Source of the DNA: Gonapodya prolifera JEL478
Lineage: Eukaryota > Monoblepharomycota > Monoblepharidomycetes > Monoblepharidales > Gonapodyaceae
Assembly (NCBI GenBank): GCA_001574975.1
Contig: KQ965760.1
Location: 192,778 to 256,777, forward strand
Direction: 5' to 3'
DNA: 64,000 bases
Positions within the stretch are counted from its first letter, which is position 1, and each line of letters starts with the position of its first letter. The position numbers and the translations under genes were made by a program. Of the stretch, positions 35,369 through 48,423 are shown piece by piece. The notes under the pieces are model-generated. The model was not told the DNA's origin, did no database searches, and saw only the letters and a program-made list of their open reading frames with translations.

Positions 35369-36203
35369 CCAGACTGTTGGCGACCGAGTGGAAATTCACT
35401 CGGAGGACCGAGGCCAGAGTCCGGACCCGAGGTCGACTCCAGAGCGTACAGACGAGCGATCGCGACACTGATACCGGGTGGTATAGGAACCAGATGTGTC
35501 GAACGGTGTGAGGACTGGCAACTGGGGAAGGCAATTAATTACAATGACTTTCCTGAAAGTGAAGGATCACATGAGATTCGGTCTTCTTGTGCTCCCCACT
35601 CCCCAGCGCTTCACGGACTGATCCAAAACTGGTGCAGATGCACATACGAGCGCGTCCTCGTCAGCGAAAAGCCAAACAACAACAAAGCCCCCTGAGCGCT
35701 TGGCTTCGGAGGGATTCCAAAATCGGAACGTCGCCGTTCTTTGATTTACATTATATAGAACAAAATCCTTTTCAGTGTTTGCGGAGAGCCAGTGTCAGGA
35801 CGTTGGGCGCGGGCTGGGTCCTAAAATGTGAGTCATTCAGTCGAATCTGCACTATGCTGCACGAATTCAATCTCCCCAATGACTGATTTTTAGACGTGCA
35901 GGCCTGGCTGATAAGCAGTTAGTCTGTATGAAAATGGAATAAAATGCGACCGAAACGGGAAGGTATTATTGAGCAGCCCACTCAGGCACGGCCACAAGCG
36001 GAATCGATTCCAGATCAGGAAGGAATATCCACGGGTAAACACGCACGCAGCGGGCGCATCTCACTCCTACACGAGATTCGCACACTCGGCAGACCAGCGC
36101 TATCCCATCTCCCCTCGCTCCCTCGCTCCCTCGCCCGCTCAGCGGAACCCGAACACCGGCACTCGCATCCGGAATAGGACACCGCAATACTCCGCACGCA
36201 ATC
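35369..36203. other. Intergenic, 5' flank of the secreted deacetylase gene
   Basis: About 830 bases without recognisable coding. Near 36080-36190 the sequence is rich in CTCCCTCG-like pyrimidine tracts just before the signal-peptide ATG, as is common in fungal promoters. Confidence 0.45.
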
Positions 36204-39200
36204 ATGCGCTCACTCACTCCGCCGCGGACGCTTCCGTCGCTCTCTCTCTTCTCCCTCGCACTCCTCTTCCTCGCACTCGCGCAGTCTCCGGCCACCGCGG
36301 CACCGCTGAGGGAGCGGCAGACACAGACTCCCACGCAGTGGTGCAACACACAGCAGGCCACCTACGGGCCCGTGTATCCGGAGAGCAGTGGGGGGTAAGT
36401 GCGACAGTTGCTGCCTGGCGTTGGCCGTTGGGCCTGGGGTGCCTGGGGTGCCTGGGTGCGGTGTCTGACTCACCTGACTCTCCTTGCTCACCCGCCCACT
36501 CACCACTCAACCCTCACCGCCCTGCAATCGCGTCCTCATGGACACGCACGCGCAGGTCATGGGGAAAACTCACAGACACGGCAACACGCAACACATGGAC
36601 GTCCTACGACTGCGACTCCCTGCTCGACTCCGACTCCGTCATTTGTCCCAACTTGGTCTCGGCGTATGGGCTCACGGTGGTGAATAAAAAGGTTACGAGT
36701 TGGGGCACTATGCCTTCGTATACGGTCGTGTGGAAGTATTGGAATAATACGGAATGTACCGATGTGAGTGGTCCACCGAGCGGAGTGAGCGAAGCGAACG
36801 GAGCGAGGTCACCGAGGCCTAAGCACCGTGGGCGCTGACCGAGGCAGGAGTCCGCCGGAGGCGAGTGAACCGCGGACCATACATCGAAGCCTAAGTTCGA
36901 AGCATTGACCGAGGAGTCGACCGGAGGAGAATTACTCCGCGAAGCGGAAGATTACACTCGTGAAGAGAACGATAGGGCTGTCCAAGGAGTCCACCGGAGG
37001 CGAATGAACCGCGGAGTGGGATAGTCAGTGAGTACCATGTAACATCATTCACACCACCTCTCCACGCCTAGTTCCTCCCCGCCTCCACGACCACGCGGCG
37101 CATCACCACCACTACCCTCCTCGCCGCTGCCACGACGACCGCCAAACCGGCTACTTCCACCACCGCGCTCGCCGCGACCACGACGAAAGCAGTCACGTCA
37201 ACCACCGCGGGGCTCGCCACTCCGACGACCACAGCCACCGTCCAGGCGGCCAGTACTACCCCTGCAGCGAAGACGTCCACGACGACGCGTGCTGCGGTGA
37301 CCACCACGGTTGCTGGGCAGTCAACAACGAGTACAGTTACGAAAGCGACGACGACGACGACGGCGACGCAGACGAAGACGCAGAGCACCACAGTGGTGAC
37401 GACGACAAAGGCGTCCACAACGTGAGTCTTCCGCTCTTGCGCCTTCGTACTTTCTCCTCCCTTTGCTGGTCCCAGTTTCACCGATCTCCATTTCACCCAC
37501 CTTACGCACCCTCATCCCCAGTCTCACCTCCACCACCATCCGCTCCACAACTGCCTCCACATCAACCACCGTCCGCACCACAACTACCTCCACATCAACC
37601 ACCGTCCGCACAACCACCACGCTTAAACAAACAACTACAGCCCTCCCCTCGGCCAAGACCTTTTCTCTGGGCCACCGCGTGATGATTATTACCGTGTCGG
37701 GGGGGGCTTATGAAGGTTTGTTTGTTTTTCTCCCGGGTGGTGCACCGAACCTCCTCCACAATCTTACCGACTCGACACTCCACCCTCCACCAGCCGCGGC
37801 AATCCTCGGCCTGCGCTCATACGGAATCCCCTACGACGTGTTCGTGGGCGCGCCCGGTGCGGTTGTTGACGGGAATGGGGCGCCCAAGTATAGGTGCGTG
37901 GTGGGGTGGTGGGGTGGTGGGGTGGTGGGTGACGTTTGGTGATACTGACCCACCGTCAACGTGATTCCACCACCGCACCACCGTCCCACCGCCCACATGA
38001 TATTGGCAGTTTGATTGTGTTCACGACCCAAGCGGCGATTAATGCGCTGAGCGCGGGTCAAGCGAATACCGTACGTTTTCTAACCCGCATTTCCCTTTCC
38101 CTTTCCCTCTGCTCACTCCCTTTCCTTTTCGTAACACCTCCCCCTTCCCACACACCTTCCCTGTGCCTCCACCNCGCCGTCCCCCCTCCCTTGCTCCCCC
38201 CAGCTCACAACCTACGAAACAACCTACTCCATCCGCCGCGTCGTCCTCGGTGGGGCCCCCACGTCCGCCGACGGCACGTCCGGAACAGGGTCGGGCGTGA
38301 CCGAGAGCGTCACGTTCGCGCCCGCCTTTGCGGCGCTGGCGGGGTTGGCAGGGGGGGCGACGGTTGATACGAGCGGGTGCGTTTCGGGGGGTGGGGTGAG
38401 GCGACGTGTGCGCTGATGCATTTCGGTTGGTGGAAAGGTTATACCACTACCCCTCCACCATAACCAACACCGCCATCGCGACCCCCGTGCTGTATTTCGG
38501 GAGCGCTGTTGGAGGGGTCGTTGTAAAGCCCGGTGCCGGGAGGGAGGTTATGGCGCTGTACCTTGATTTTGGGGATTGGTGAGTGGATCGTGTTGGGGGT
38601 GGGGGTGTGGGGGTTGACGCTGATACTGACGCCGTCACACGACCGCCACCGCCACAACCGTGAAAAAAAGGTCCACAACGTCCCTCCTGATCAACCATAT
38701 CTGGATCCAGTGGGGCACCAGGGGCGTGTTCCAGGGGAATAGGAGGGTGGTGTTCCAGCCGCAGGTTGATGATTTGTTGTGAGTGGTGCCGGCCGTTGTT
38801 CGTCACCCGCAATCGTACACCAGTACCTGACTTCGTCGACCTCTCTTCACCGCCGCCTGCCCCTCGGTTTCCTCGCGCGTCCCACCTTCAACACTGAACA
38901 CTTGACAAAGCCTGAACACGGAAAACTACTTCAACGCCGCCGTCACCTTCCGCGCACGCCCCGAGGACATCACAGCGCTGTTCGCGTGGCAGGACGATTT
39001 AAATTCGAGGTTGCCCGCAGGTGAGCGCGACGGAGAGATGATTTGATTTGTGATGTGGTGTTGATGGAAGGTTGTGTTGGCGTTGGGGAATAGGGTCGTC
39101 GTTTAAATTGGAGGTGAGTTTGAATGCGTGGGGTGAGGGGGAATGGCAGGACACATGCTAATTGAGCCACAACACCGATATAGTTCGCATTCAATGGAAA

Positions 39201-40753
39201 CGGGATCCTCGATAAAATCGCCTCTCCTCTCCTCATCGATATCGACACTGGTAATTTTTTCATTCGCAATTCCCCTCCAACGTTGCACTGACTCCGTCTG
39301 ACGCTTCAAAGAACGGCATGTCGACATAAATTACATAAAGCCTCTTGGTACCGGAACAAACAGGTGGCCCGCGAGTTTCTCGACGGCGTGGACGAGTTTG
39401 GCGAGTGGTGGGTGTCACGCAATGTCACTTCTCTTAACACCTTTGTCCTCACTCTGGAACCCTCAACATCTCACCTCTGCCCCAACCAAAACCCCATCCC
39501 ACCCGTCCAGATCCACTCTTCGCCTTCTTCACCGCCTCCGATGCCAACCAGAACCGTGTCAACTGGCTCACGCACACTTTCACGCACGAGGACCTGAACG
39601 AGGCCACCACGTACGACGTCAAGAACGAGATCGAAGTCAATGTGATGATGGCCCAGAAGCTGGGTTTGGTCGGCAAGGCTTGGTGGTCGGGAGCGTCCAT
39701 TGTCACACCAGCGATTTCAGGTGGGTGGAACGCTCTCGGTGCACGGGTCAAAAGTGATGCTGACGAACTATGTTACTACCGCGCTGAAGGTTTGTTCAAC
39801 GGCGACGTCCTCGCGGCCCTCACTTCGCATGGCATCATCACGGCCGTCGGCGACAACTCGCGCTCCAACCTCGTCCCTTCAAACCGATACGTCGAGTGGC
39901 TCTCGACCCCTGCCAGCTCCAACTACAACGGGTTCCACGTCATTCCTCGCTACCCCACCGAGGTGTACTATACGTCCGACACGGTGGACCAGAATGTGCA
40001 GATTTACAACTCGATTTACGCGGCACAACTCGGAACGTCGAATTGGAACCAGATTCTGGCGAGAGAGGCCCAGAGACTTGTGCCTGTGTTGTTGGGACTG
40101 AGGCACGATCCACACATGTGAGTCGCAGAAAAATCGAGTTTGTGTGCTGCTTCGGTTCTCAATGGTGAGATTCCACGCCTCGCAGGTTCCACCAAGCCAA
40201 TCTCCGCAACTCAGACCAACCGACCGTCACTGTGGGCGGCAAGACGGGGAAACTTGGTATTCTTCAACAATGGGTGGAGTACATTGTTTCAAAGTACTTG
40301 GCGCTCGTGACGTGGCCTATGCAAGGGTGAGTTCTCGTTATGGTCGCGACTAGTGATAATGGAATCGTGTTGACGAACATGATTTGAAACAGGTTCAAGA
40401 TGGACGACCTGGCACAGCTCTACAGGTAAGACACCGTTCTGTCACGACTGATCAATCTCGGTTATAAAATAACCTGTTCGGCACTCCCATACAACAGAGA
40501 ACGTGAAGCCCGAGAATCGTGCGGAATCGCCACCACATTCAACGTCGCGAACGGCTACCTCTCCTCGGTCACTGTTTCCACAGGCGGATCTTGCAAAGTT
40601 GGTGTCACGCTCCCACCCGGATTCTCTCCTGGCAGTGGATCGTGGACCACAGAGAAAGTGGGCAACGACCCCGTCACGGTGTGGGTTTCAATGTCGGCGG
40701 GAGGATCTACAACCATTCCGCTCCAAGGTGGATTCCCTTGGGTGACTGCTTAA
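36204..40753 (+). CDS. Secreted Agd3-like polysaccharide deacetylase (CBM87-CE18 type)
   Basis: Probable extracellular N-deacetylase related to Aspergillus Agd3, which deacetylates galactosaminogalactan. About fifteen exons are needed. Exon 1 encodes a signal peptide (LPSLSLFSLALLFLALAQS..). A Cys-containing module follows (TWTSYDCDSLLDSDSVICPN), then about 150 Thr/Ser/Ala residues (37070-37650) forming a mucin-like stalk. The CBM87-like part contains ILGLRSYGIPYDVFVGAPG and YETTYSIRRVVLGG, then INHIWIQWGTRGVFQGNRR leading to QPQVDDLL with the catalytic Asp pair. Later blocks are NRVNWLTHTFTHEDLNEAT (HxxxH metal site) and GDNSRSNLVPSNRY, then a C-terminal beta-rich module ending FPWVTA. An ambiguous base at 38174 lies in an intron. 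A second, membrane-anchored copy is at 60042-63081. The true substrate is unknown. Confidence 0.8.
36774..37016. repeat. GC-rich intronic repeat cluster
   Basis: Inside an unusually long intron of the secreted deacetylase gene. The unit GAGTCC[GA]CCGGAGGCGA is followed by [GA]TGAACCGCGGA in near-identical copies at about 36848 and 36987, with a diverged copy at about 36914. GAGCGAAGCGAACGGAGCGA-type runs and the inverted pair CTCCGCGAAGCGGAA are also present. The pattern looks like a small dispersed or palindromic element rather than ordinary intron sequence. Confidence 0.6.
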
Positions 40754-41203
40754 TATTGGACGAGATTGTTACATTCGGTGTCTTACTTGGAGCGGTGTTT
40801 TGCTATACTTTCAGACATGCGGACTTGGACAAAATGGAACTAATTATCTGTGACTTTGGATGGATAGAATATTTACATTTTTATCTATCGAACCGTCCAT
40901 CTCGGGACAAGCAGTGCGTGGTCATTTGCGACGATAGTCATAGTCCCCTGCCCACTGCTCACACAGTGCGACAAAAATCGTTTACAATCAATATCTCGGC
41001 TGTCATTGTTGCCAGCACGTTCAATTTCGAAGGAAAGCCAAAATCTCATTATTACTTCATGCACACAACCTAAACATAAGCCATCGAATTACAACTCCGT
41101 ATTACAAACGCATTTGAGTTTAATCCTATACCATTCCACTCCACTCCACCCACGTAAGACACAGATGCCGCCGTTTCGCGACGCCAGATCCCGGACACAT
41201 ACT
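40754..41203. other. Intergenic, convergent 3' ends
   Basis: About 450 AT-richer bases between the deacetylase gene and the next minus-strand gene; nothing is recognised. Confidence 0.5.
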
Positions 41204-44200
41204 TCAGCGACGATATCCCAAGTTTCGGACAATTTTGAGTTGATCCTCCAGCATAACGACCAAGTCTTCACCATCGCCACCATCGCCACCGTGCCTAAAC
41301 TCCTGAGCTACAATTCGCCCACCCATGTCCTTGATATGACAAGGCTCCAGGATACCCCTCGCCGCCTTCGCTACATCCCACACAAACAAATAGCTTCCGG
41401 AAGCAGAAGCAACGTATCGCCCACTGGCGCTCAGGCAAGCCAAGGTGAAGGAAACATCGAATGAGGGCTCTTGTGTAGCGACAATGACCACTTGCTCTGG
41501 TCGAAGGTGCACCCGTGTCGGCGTTGAGTCTGGTCTGGCAAGATCAACCACGATTAGGAAGGATGTGAACGTGGCCACCAAATGGTTGCCGTCTGCGGAG
41601 AAGGTAACAGATTTCGCAGGGGGGCCGAGAGGAGGTACCACAGACTGATATTCGCCAGGAACTGCTCCAAACATTCCTATCTCACCCGTTGATGACCCCA
41701 CAGCAACACGGCCGTTGATATCAGTACCGAATGCTGTCATAGTCTCTGCCCGTGCAGAAGGGAATTCCAGCTTATCCAAGATCCTATTGTCCAGGGATTC
41801 CGCTATGTCCACGTGTAAAATCGCCCTCTCAGTGAGAGCAAGAATTCGTGTAGACGTGTGACCGTCTTTGGGAGGGAATGTTGCCAAGCTTATGATGGGT
41901 GATGAGGCAGGAATGAAACATTCGTCTTCAAGAGATCCTCGCTCCGCATTCACGATGAGGACAATCTGGGGACGCTCCTTTCGGACCAAAAAGGCAGTTT
42001 GATCATTGAAGCAAACGGCGAATTCAGAGCGGGAACTCTCCGGTCCTTCAGAAGGAAGGTCTGGTCGTTCGACAAGTATGCCCTCCGATTGGGATACGGA
42101 AGGCAAAGAAACCTGGCGAACAAGTTTGAAAGTGGTTGTTCTAATTCCACCGTCAAAGGAATCGACATGCTCAAAAAGACGCAGTTGACCGGGGGTGACA
42201 GCCAAAGACCAGTCCTTCGATTTTGCGAGTTGAAACATTTGGTAGCCACCACTCGATAAATTGTCAGGCTGAATTCTAAGGAGTGCTGTGGAAGAATTAA
42301 ACGATTGGATATCGTCCGCATCATCGCCGTCAGACATAGCGCGATCTTCGTCCATTACGACGGTAGCGTCAGTAAATGTTTGCGCCAAAAAATGCTTTGA
42401 TGGTAGAGCCGTGCTGACGTCCATAATAGCCTTAGACGCTCGTGAGTCTGCTGTCCGAGCAGCGGACTCGAACTAGAGGAATCAGCGACAGGTACGGTTA
42501 ATCTATAACTTCCAAAACCATTGTCAAAGGGGGTTGCACGTCACTCACCATGAGATCGCAGAATCGGCTCCAGAAAGACGACGAGTCGTCCTTGAAATCA
42601 AACCTGAGCGCTTGGTATCGGCTATCATCTGTCGTCTCGTCCATGACGTTCACCGTCAAAGAAGCTGAGTCAGCTCGAAACACTGGATTGAGGGATTGTG
42701 ATAGTTCCTGAATTATCAAAGGGTTCCCGTCACTAAGTCCGATGGCATGCAATATTTTGTCCTTCATGGTGCCGAAATTTTTTGAGGCAGAGTACGGCTC
42801 TGGAAAAGAGCAGTTCGTTCGGCTCAACCGTCAAAGAGAATGGTTGTCGCATCACTCACTTGATGATTTCTGCGAGGACGAGCTTTCTTGTGGGACAGGT
42901 TGATCAACCCGAAGATAATATTCGCAAGATTTGTCGAGACCAACGATCTCCAATCGAAAATCTTCAGACAATTTGATGTACTTGTCTTCCTCGGGCTCAA
43001 ATACGTGCAGCTCAATAACAGCGGATGCGAGGACGGGTGCTTCCGTCAAGTTCGAGGGTGCTCTCCGTCGAGAAAACATAGATTTCCGGAGAGAAATCTC
43101 TTGCGACGGAAGAGGAAGTGCGGCGAAAGCTTGACTAATACCATAGTCAGTACTTCCAGTCTCGACTCTTGTAAGTGCTTGTAGCGCCAAGAGGCGACGT
43201 GATTACTCATGAACGTCAAAATGCTCCCACAAATCTCCTACCTGTGTTCACAGAAATGCTGGTAAAGCCTCTTTCAGGCCCACTCTCCGGAGCACCAATG
43301 ACCTGCTCTGCAGGGCGTTGACCCAGCGGACCAGATGAGCGTTCCCCCGAAGATGGAGCCAAGAGGCGGGCAATTTCGTGAAGACCACTCTCTCGTGCCA
43401 GCGCATATGCAGTGTTCCCCTTACTGTCCGTGAGAGAGCGATCTCCCCCAGCTTCAAAAAGAGAAGGTGATTCGGAGTAGAATATAATTCAAGGCTTCAG
43501 CTTTGACTACCTGCAAGCAGCATTCGAACCCCTTCAGTCCAACCTTGCTCTACTGCAACGTGAAGTGATGTTCGCCCGTCTTTCGTGCGAGAGTTCACGA
43601 CGTGATCTTTGGCGGCATCTAGGAATTCGCGAGCTTTGACCACGTCTTTTGACATCATCACTTGATGGAAAGCATTGAAACCATCCGCATTGGTGGTAAG
43701 GAGCACTTCGAGTGCTTGCGCGACCGATATCTGTACGCTTTGCTGGTAGGTACTTTCAAGGGAGATAAGTTTGTTTTGAAGCCGAACATTCTGGTCTGCA
43801 ACACACATCTTGTGTCATCACCTATATCACGCTCCAAATTTGCAACCACTCACCGGTAAGCCGATTCACAAGCGCAGCGAGCAGGTCATAGCTATAGAAT
43901 TCAAAGACGTTGTCGCCGACGTTGACCGGGACTGAATTGTGACCCCTGCCATTCACAACGAGCACCTCGACGGTGCCTTCTGAGCCCCAAATTGGAGATA
44001 GCGCCTCGATGCGATTCGGGGTACGCCAAACAACGGTGTCGCATCGTACGAGACCGAAATAGACTGCCGTCTCAGCTGTCGGTGGGCAGGACGACGGTAC
44101 AGTTCACCAGGAGGGATATTCAACTTCACGGAAAGTTATGAAACATTGCATGTACCCACGATCAAAGCCCTCTCCAGTAATTACAACAAATGTTCTGGAG

Positions 44201-45465
44201 TTCATGTCAGATCGGTTTGGATCGAGTTTACCAATGACGCCTGTAATCCACAAGAATCGGGTTTACAAAAGACCCAGACAGTACAAGCAATGACACTTAC
44301 ACGACGGTTTCCCGTAGGACGGTGATATCGCCCCACTTACACCCAATTGGAGCAAAATATTGTGAGGTGGACTTGCCGTACTGCCAGCTGTGATACTCAA
44401 CGTCAGTCAGTCGGTACGTGGGACGAGTTGAGCTCAAACAAACACACCCGAATGTAAAGACGGTGGCGTGGGAGGATTAGAGGGGACGGGCAATAAGAGT
44501 GGAAGGGGTTGAAGGTCGACGTGGCTATCAAAATTCGGTACTTGTCCAATGAGTCCGTCAACCCCGGAGTTATCAGCAAACCGAATGGCTGGCAGTTCGA
44601 GGCGGTCAGAGCCGGAAGGTGATACCGATCCATTGTGTACTGTTGAAGAAGACGGATATCTGCTCGCAGAATCTGTGAAGCGGAACCGCCCCATTAAGTA
44701 CTCGTCAAGGATTTCCGATTTTCAACACGCTCACCGTATGTGCGTGTTCTTCTGCGATCGACTAAACTCCCACCACCAACCTGTCTTTCGGGGGTGCTAC
44801 CGTTTCGTCGCCGACTCTCATGGTTACTCTGCTCTGCTTTCCTGTTTCTTCTGGGGTTGACTCCAAGATTATGGTGATCCCTGTCGGGTATTTCGCATGG
44901 CATTGCTGGTTAGGTCGAAGGCCGGGGACTTGAAAAGATGACTGTCATACCAGAGATGGGTTCTGAAGAGAAGATACGGGTTAGCAGATCTGATACGAAA
45001 AGCAATTATTTAGACGCCTCACCTGAAATTGTCGTGATGGTTCTCTGTTACATATTAGGAGAATTTTGTAAAACCAGCATGAAGTCTTGAAAATTTTCAC
45101 ATTCAGAGAAGAAATTCCTACCTTTCCACCCTTTGCCTCGATGGTTCTGACCATTTGGGCACTGATTACCGCATTGAAGCAGTGTATTAGTTGTTTATCA
45201 AATCATTCAGGAGCAATGACTTCACCTCGAGAAAGTTGCAAAGGTACGTCTTAGCGCTGTCTTTTATGATCCAGTCCACGCGGATGAAGTATGGATAGAG
45301 CTTCGGCGCCCGGATGACCTGAAAAGCTTCGATTCCGCGCTTTCGAAGTTCTTCCACACTGAGACCCGAAATGAGCGTGGGCGAATCTTCAGGGACCGAC
45401 GAGGAGAAGTTTCCGGATAGATCGGAAGTGTCGATGGAAAGGCCATCATTCGATTGCGACGACAT
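41204..45465 (-). CDS. TIG/IPT and ankyrin-repeat protein with propeller-like C-terminus
   Basis: Large multi-exon gene of uncertain function. From the ATG at 45465 (MSSQSNDGLSIDTSDLSG) the N-terminal exons include VEELRKRGIEAFQVIRAPK and ITIILESTPEETGKQSRVTM. Around 44260-43870 a TIG/IPT-like fold reads TFVVITGEGFDRGYMQCF.., VYFGLVRCDTVVWRTPNRI, ..EVLVVNGRGHNSVPVNV. Ankyrin repeats follow (43800-43270): DGFNAFHQVMMSKDVVKA.., DGRTSLHVAVEQGWTEGVRM, DSKGNTAYALARESGLHEIA. The last 400 residues resemble a WD40-type propeller (ALTERAILHVDIAESLDNRI, SVTFSADGNHLVATFTSFLI, YVASASGSYLFVWDVAKAAR). TIG followed by ankyrin is the arrangement of Mga2/Spt23, Rel and CAMTA proteins, but I see no Rel-homology or CG-1 signature, no C-terminal membrane helix, and the propeller is unusual. 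Confidence 0.65.
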
Positions 45466-45855
45466 CCTGACGAAGCAGGTTTTCGGAGAAGTATCGCTGC
45501 TTCAAGTACAACTGCACACCGCCACAACGGCCCAATGGTCGCCTCTGCCTCACATATTTTCTCAAGTACAAAACAATGGTATCAATTTATAGCTTTAAGG
45601 GTTAGAAATATGTCATGTCGAATGAAAGAGGCAATTACTCGGTGCTACGTCTTTGTGAAGGACAGCGAATACTTGGCAACCGGAACGCGCCATCTACATA
45701 CGTAACAAGTGCTGATCTTCCTTCCATCCACCACAACGTCCGCTGAAACCATCACATAGACTCCGGCAATAAACCTTCCGATGAACAAGCGCATTGAAAA
45801 AGTCCGTCGAGCTCAGGAACGTGATTTCCTCCAGTGGGAACCTAAGCACAATGCT
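45466..45855. other. Intergenic
   Basis: Short AT-rich stretch upstream of the TIG/ankyrin gene and downstream of the first F-box gene, both on the minus strand; no motif seen. Confidence 0.5.
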
Positions 45856-46724
45856 TCAGTCAAACATCTTTGGGCGGAGGGTCAAGGTAACAGTTCGCTC
45901 GCTTAGTGCCAACTTCAAAAGTGCCTTTGACGTCGTAGGGTCATATGCCGACAAGCGACATCGTTGAAGGGAAAGTTTGCGGAGATTCCTCGTGCCAATG
46001 ACAAGGCAAATGATGGCGTCTACGGCAATAGTGGGACCGCCCGATGCATAATTCCTCCAGCTGGGGGCAGTGTTGATGGAGTTTTTGTGCCACTTAAAAG
46101 GAGATATTAGAACTGACCGACAACTCAAGAGAGCGAAGTTGAGGACCAGTCATCTGAATTAAGGGAAGGTATAAAGGAAGAAATGGGGAACTTCTGAGAT
46201 GGGTGCTTCCAAGGGAAACATGTAAGTTGAGGTCGGAGAGTCCATGCATGACCGTTCGCTCAAGCTCTGACAGCACAAAATTTGTCGTCACTGTCAAAGG
46301 TGAACTCCTTCAGAGCGCAACATGATCCAATACTCACATAAAGAGTTTGACTGAGACCGCGCCCAAAACCCGAATCAATCGAAAGCCTTCGCAGTCGTTT
46401 CATACACGGGACACCCTTTTTCGGTCGAATGCGAGTCTTAGAGCGATGGCTGAGACGCCCATACAGAGTGATGAAGGTAGGGAGGCCGTCGAATTCCAGA
46501 TCCGATTCTGTTCCGATTTGGATGACCCTCCACATTCGGCACGTCACTGGACCATACCAAGCTCGACTACCCAGTATTTCGCAACGTCAGGAGGGCCATC
46601 GCACTTGAAATGCTCGAATCATTCGTCCGACTCACCAGACAAGAGCGAATTGACCGTAAGCCTCCCGATCCTCGTCGACATCGATGTCAAGAATTCGGGT
46701 CAGAATCTCGGGCAAAAGGTGCAT
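45856..46724 (-). CDS. F-box/LRR-like protein, copy 1
   Basis: Probable substrate adaptor of an SCF ubiquitin ligase. From the ATG at 46724 the F-box-like start is MHLLPEILTRILDIDVDED.. with GQFALVW, closely matching the start of the copy at 52643-53880 (IPEILCRMLHFVEES.., GQFALVW). A donor follows at this point in both genes. Later exons contain CRMWRVIQIGTESDLEF.., ..MKRLRRLSIDSGFGRGLSQT, ..LRSLELSVSS and LRKLSLQRCRLSAYDPTTS, with Leu spacing typical of irregular leucine-rich repeats. The exact second donor and acceptor are uncertain. Confidence 0.55.
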
Positions 46725-46912
46725 CGGGCACCGATTGCCAAAACTGTCATGCGATTGGCTTGGATCAATTCGATTTCACATAGTGGCAACGTGGAGCGTG
46801 CATATGCCAATCCTTTGACGCTTTTACCATCGAGTATACCAGGACATTGTTCGAATACGTGCAATATATTGACTCAATCCACAATCCTCACACAATCCAC
46901 CACTACACGCCC

Positions 46913-48119
46913 TCAACGAGATTTGGCCGAAACTTTCGCGGGGGCTCCCTTCGCCTGCATCTTCGAAATCTTGGGCTGGGCGGATTTGGCACCCTTGGTG
47001 GGGGCAGCAGTCTGCAAGAGCGAAGAAAAAGTATGCGGTGAGATATGTTAAGCCATGAACCGAACAGATAAGGAACGCCGACCGGCGATAGCACGGGATG
47101 CTTAGCTTACCTTGGCCTTGACCTTCTTCTTCTCCTCCTGTTCCTTTCTCTTCTTGTCCTTCGCCTCCTGGACAGCCTTCTTGCGCTCAGCTTCTCGGAC
47201 CTCGGGCTTCATGTTCCGCTTGGCGCGGATGGCCTCAAGAGAAGCACCAACGATGTCGCGTTGGTACTTCACTGGGAGTGGGGAAAGTGAAGAGGGAATG
47301 TTAAATGTCAGAATCGATCCCAACAGTTTGGGTCATGGGTTAACTCCTTCGCAGGTTCTTCCAACGGTGCATCGTTCCCGTAGCTCCTACAACTTGGATG
47401 GAGACCGCGGTGCTCCATTGCGTTTTCCAACCAGAGGAGCAACTGTTCCCATTTCGACATTATTCCACTACACCCTGAACCTTGCAGTATCGCATCACCG
47501 CAAACTGGGAACGACACTTCAAAGCTACTGCCAGATCCTCGCAGTCTTTCGTCTCCGCCCAATGACCAGAATCCTTCGCACAGGTTTCCTTTACAAATAC
47601 ACACCAGTCCTCTTCACTCTCTTCTTGGTGGTCTCCTCAGTGATACCCTTCTTGTGGAGGCGGCGGAAAACTACAGTCCAGTCGAGTTTGGAGGGCTTCA
47701 GCTTCTGCAGGAAGTAGGACTCGGACTTTCCGTTGATGAAACGGTACGACTGCATACGGGGCGTCAGAGTGCAACGGGAGGGGAAGATGAAGCCCAGGGT
47801 AACGCACCCTGTTGTCGGTCCTGACATAGATCTTCCCGTGACCCGGGTGGATCTTGTAACCGGAGAAGTTGCAGAGTTCGACCCTTTCAATTGGTTCATC
47901 ATGTCAGCAGGGCGACAGAGACTTTGGCGACCAAGCTTCACTCAGTATCTCCCCGCTACACCGTGGATGGTTCTTCGGTCCTCCCCTTCTTCGCCCTTTC
48001 CTTCCGTGTAGTTGGGGATTTATTCGCCACACAACCCACGCCCCACGCCCCATACGCCCATCAACTTTTCCGTGCCCTCCTTTCCATCTCTTCGCCACGC
48101 CGTTCGATTCTCACTTCAT
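46913..48119 (-). CDS. RPL24: Large-subunit ribosomal protein eL24
   Basis: Cytosolic 60S ribosomal protein eL24. The start codon is in a five-base first exon (ATGAA, 48119-48115). A 231-base intron (48114-47884) follows, then GGTCGAACTC, giving [19 protein letters not shown] and IYVRTDN. Exon 3 gives [19 protein letters not shown] and [19 protein letters not shown]. Exon 4 gives [20 protein letters not shown] and [19 protein letters not shown]. The last exon gives [20 protein letters not shown] and ends AKSR-stop at 46913. All conserved eL24 blocks are in order. A tiny first exon split inside codon 2 is common for ribosomal protein genes, and the long first intron may contain regulatory sequence. 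Confidence 0.93.
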
Positions 48120-48423
48120 TGCGACCGCGGTTCTCGATGGATGGATGGGGTGTCGTAAGTGCACCAGAAAAGTGGCAAACTGCTGTGCACGGATCGCCAG
48201 CTTCCAACAACATAATCTCCAACAATCTCCCGAAGATTTGTGCTTCTGGCCCAACTGTCGAGAAGATACCAAAGGTGCATCGAGTTACTTGGCGCTTGTT
48301 GACGTGTCCGGTTCTAGACACGTTACACGCGACATCTAGTTTTCATTCTCATGACAGAATGATCGACAGAGCCCTCCACCACACTCGTATATATATTTTC
48401 AATATCAATCAGTAGCGTCTCGA

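Noticed and set aside
41204-45465. CAMTA or NF-kB identity for the TIG/ankyrin gene
   Set aside because: No CG-1 domain and no RFRYxCEG Rel signature could be found in the N-terminal exons.
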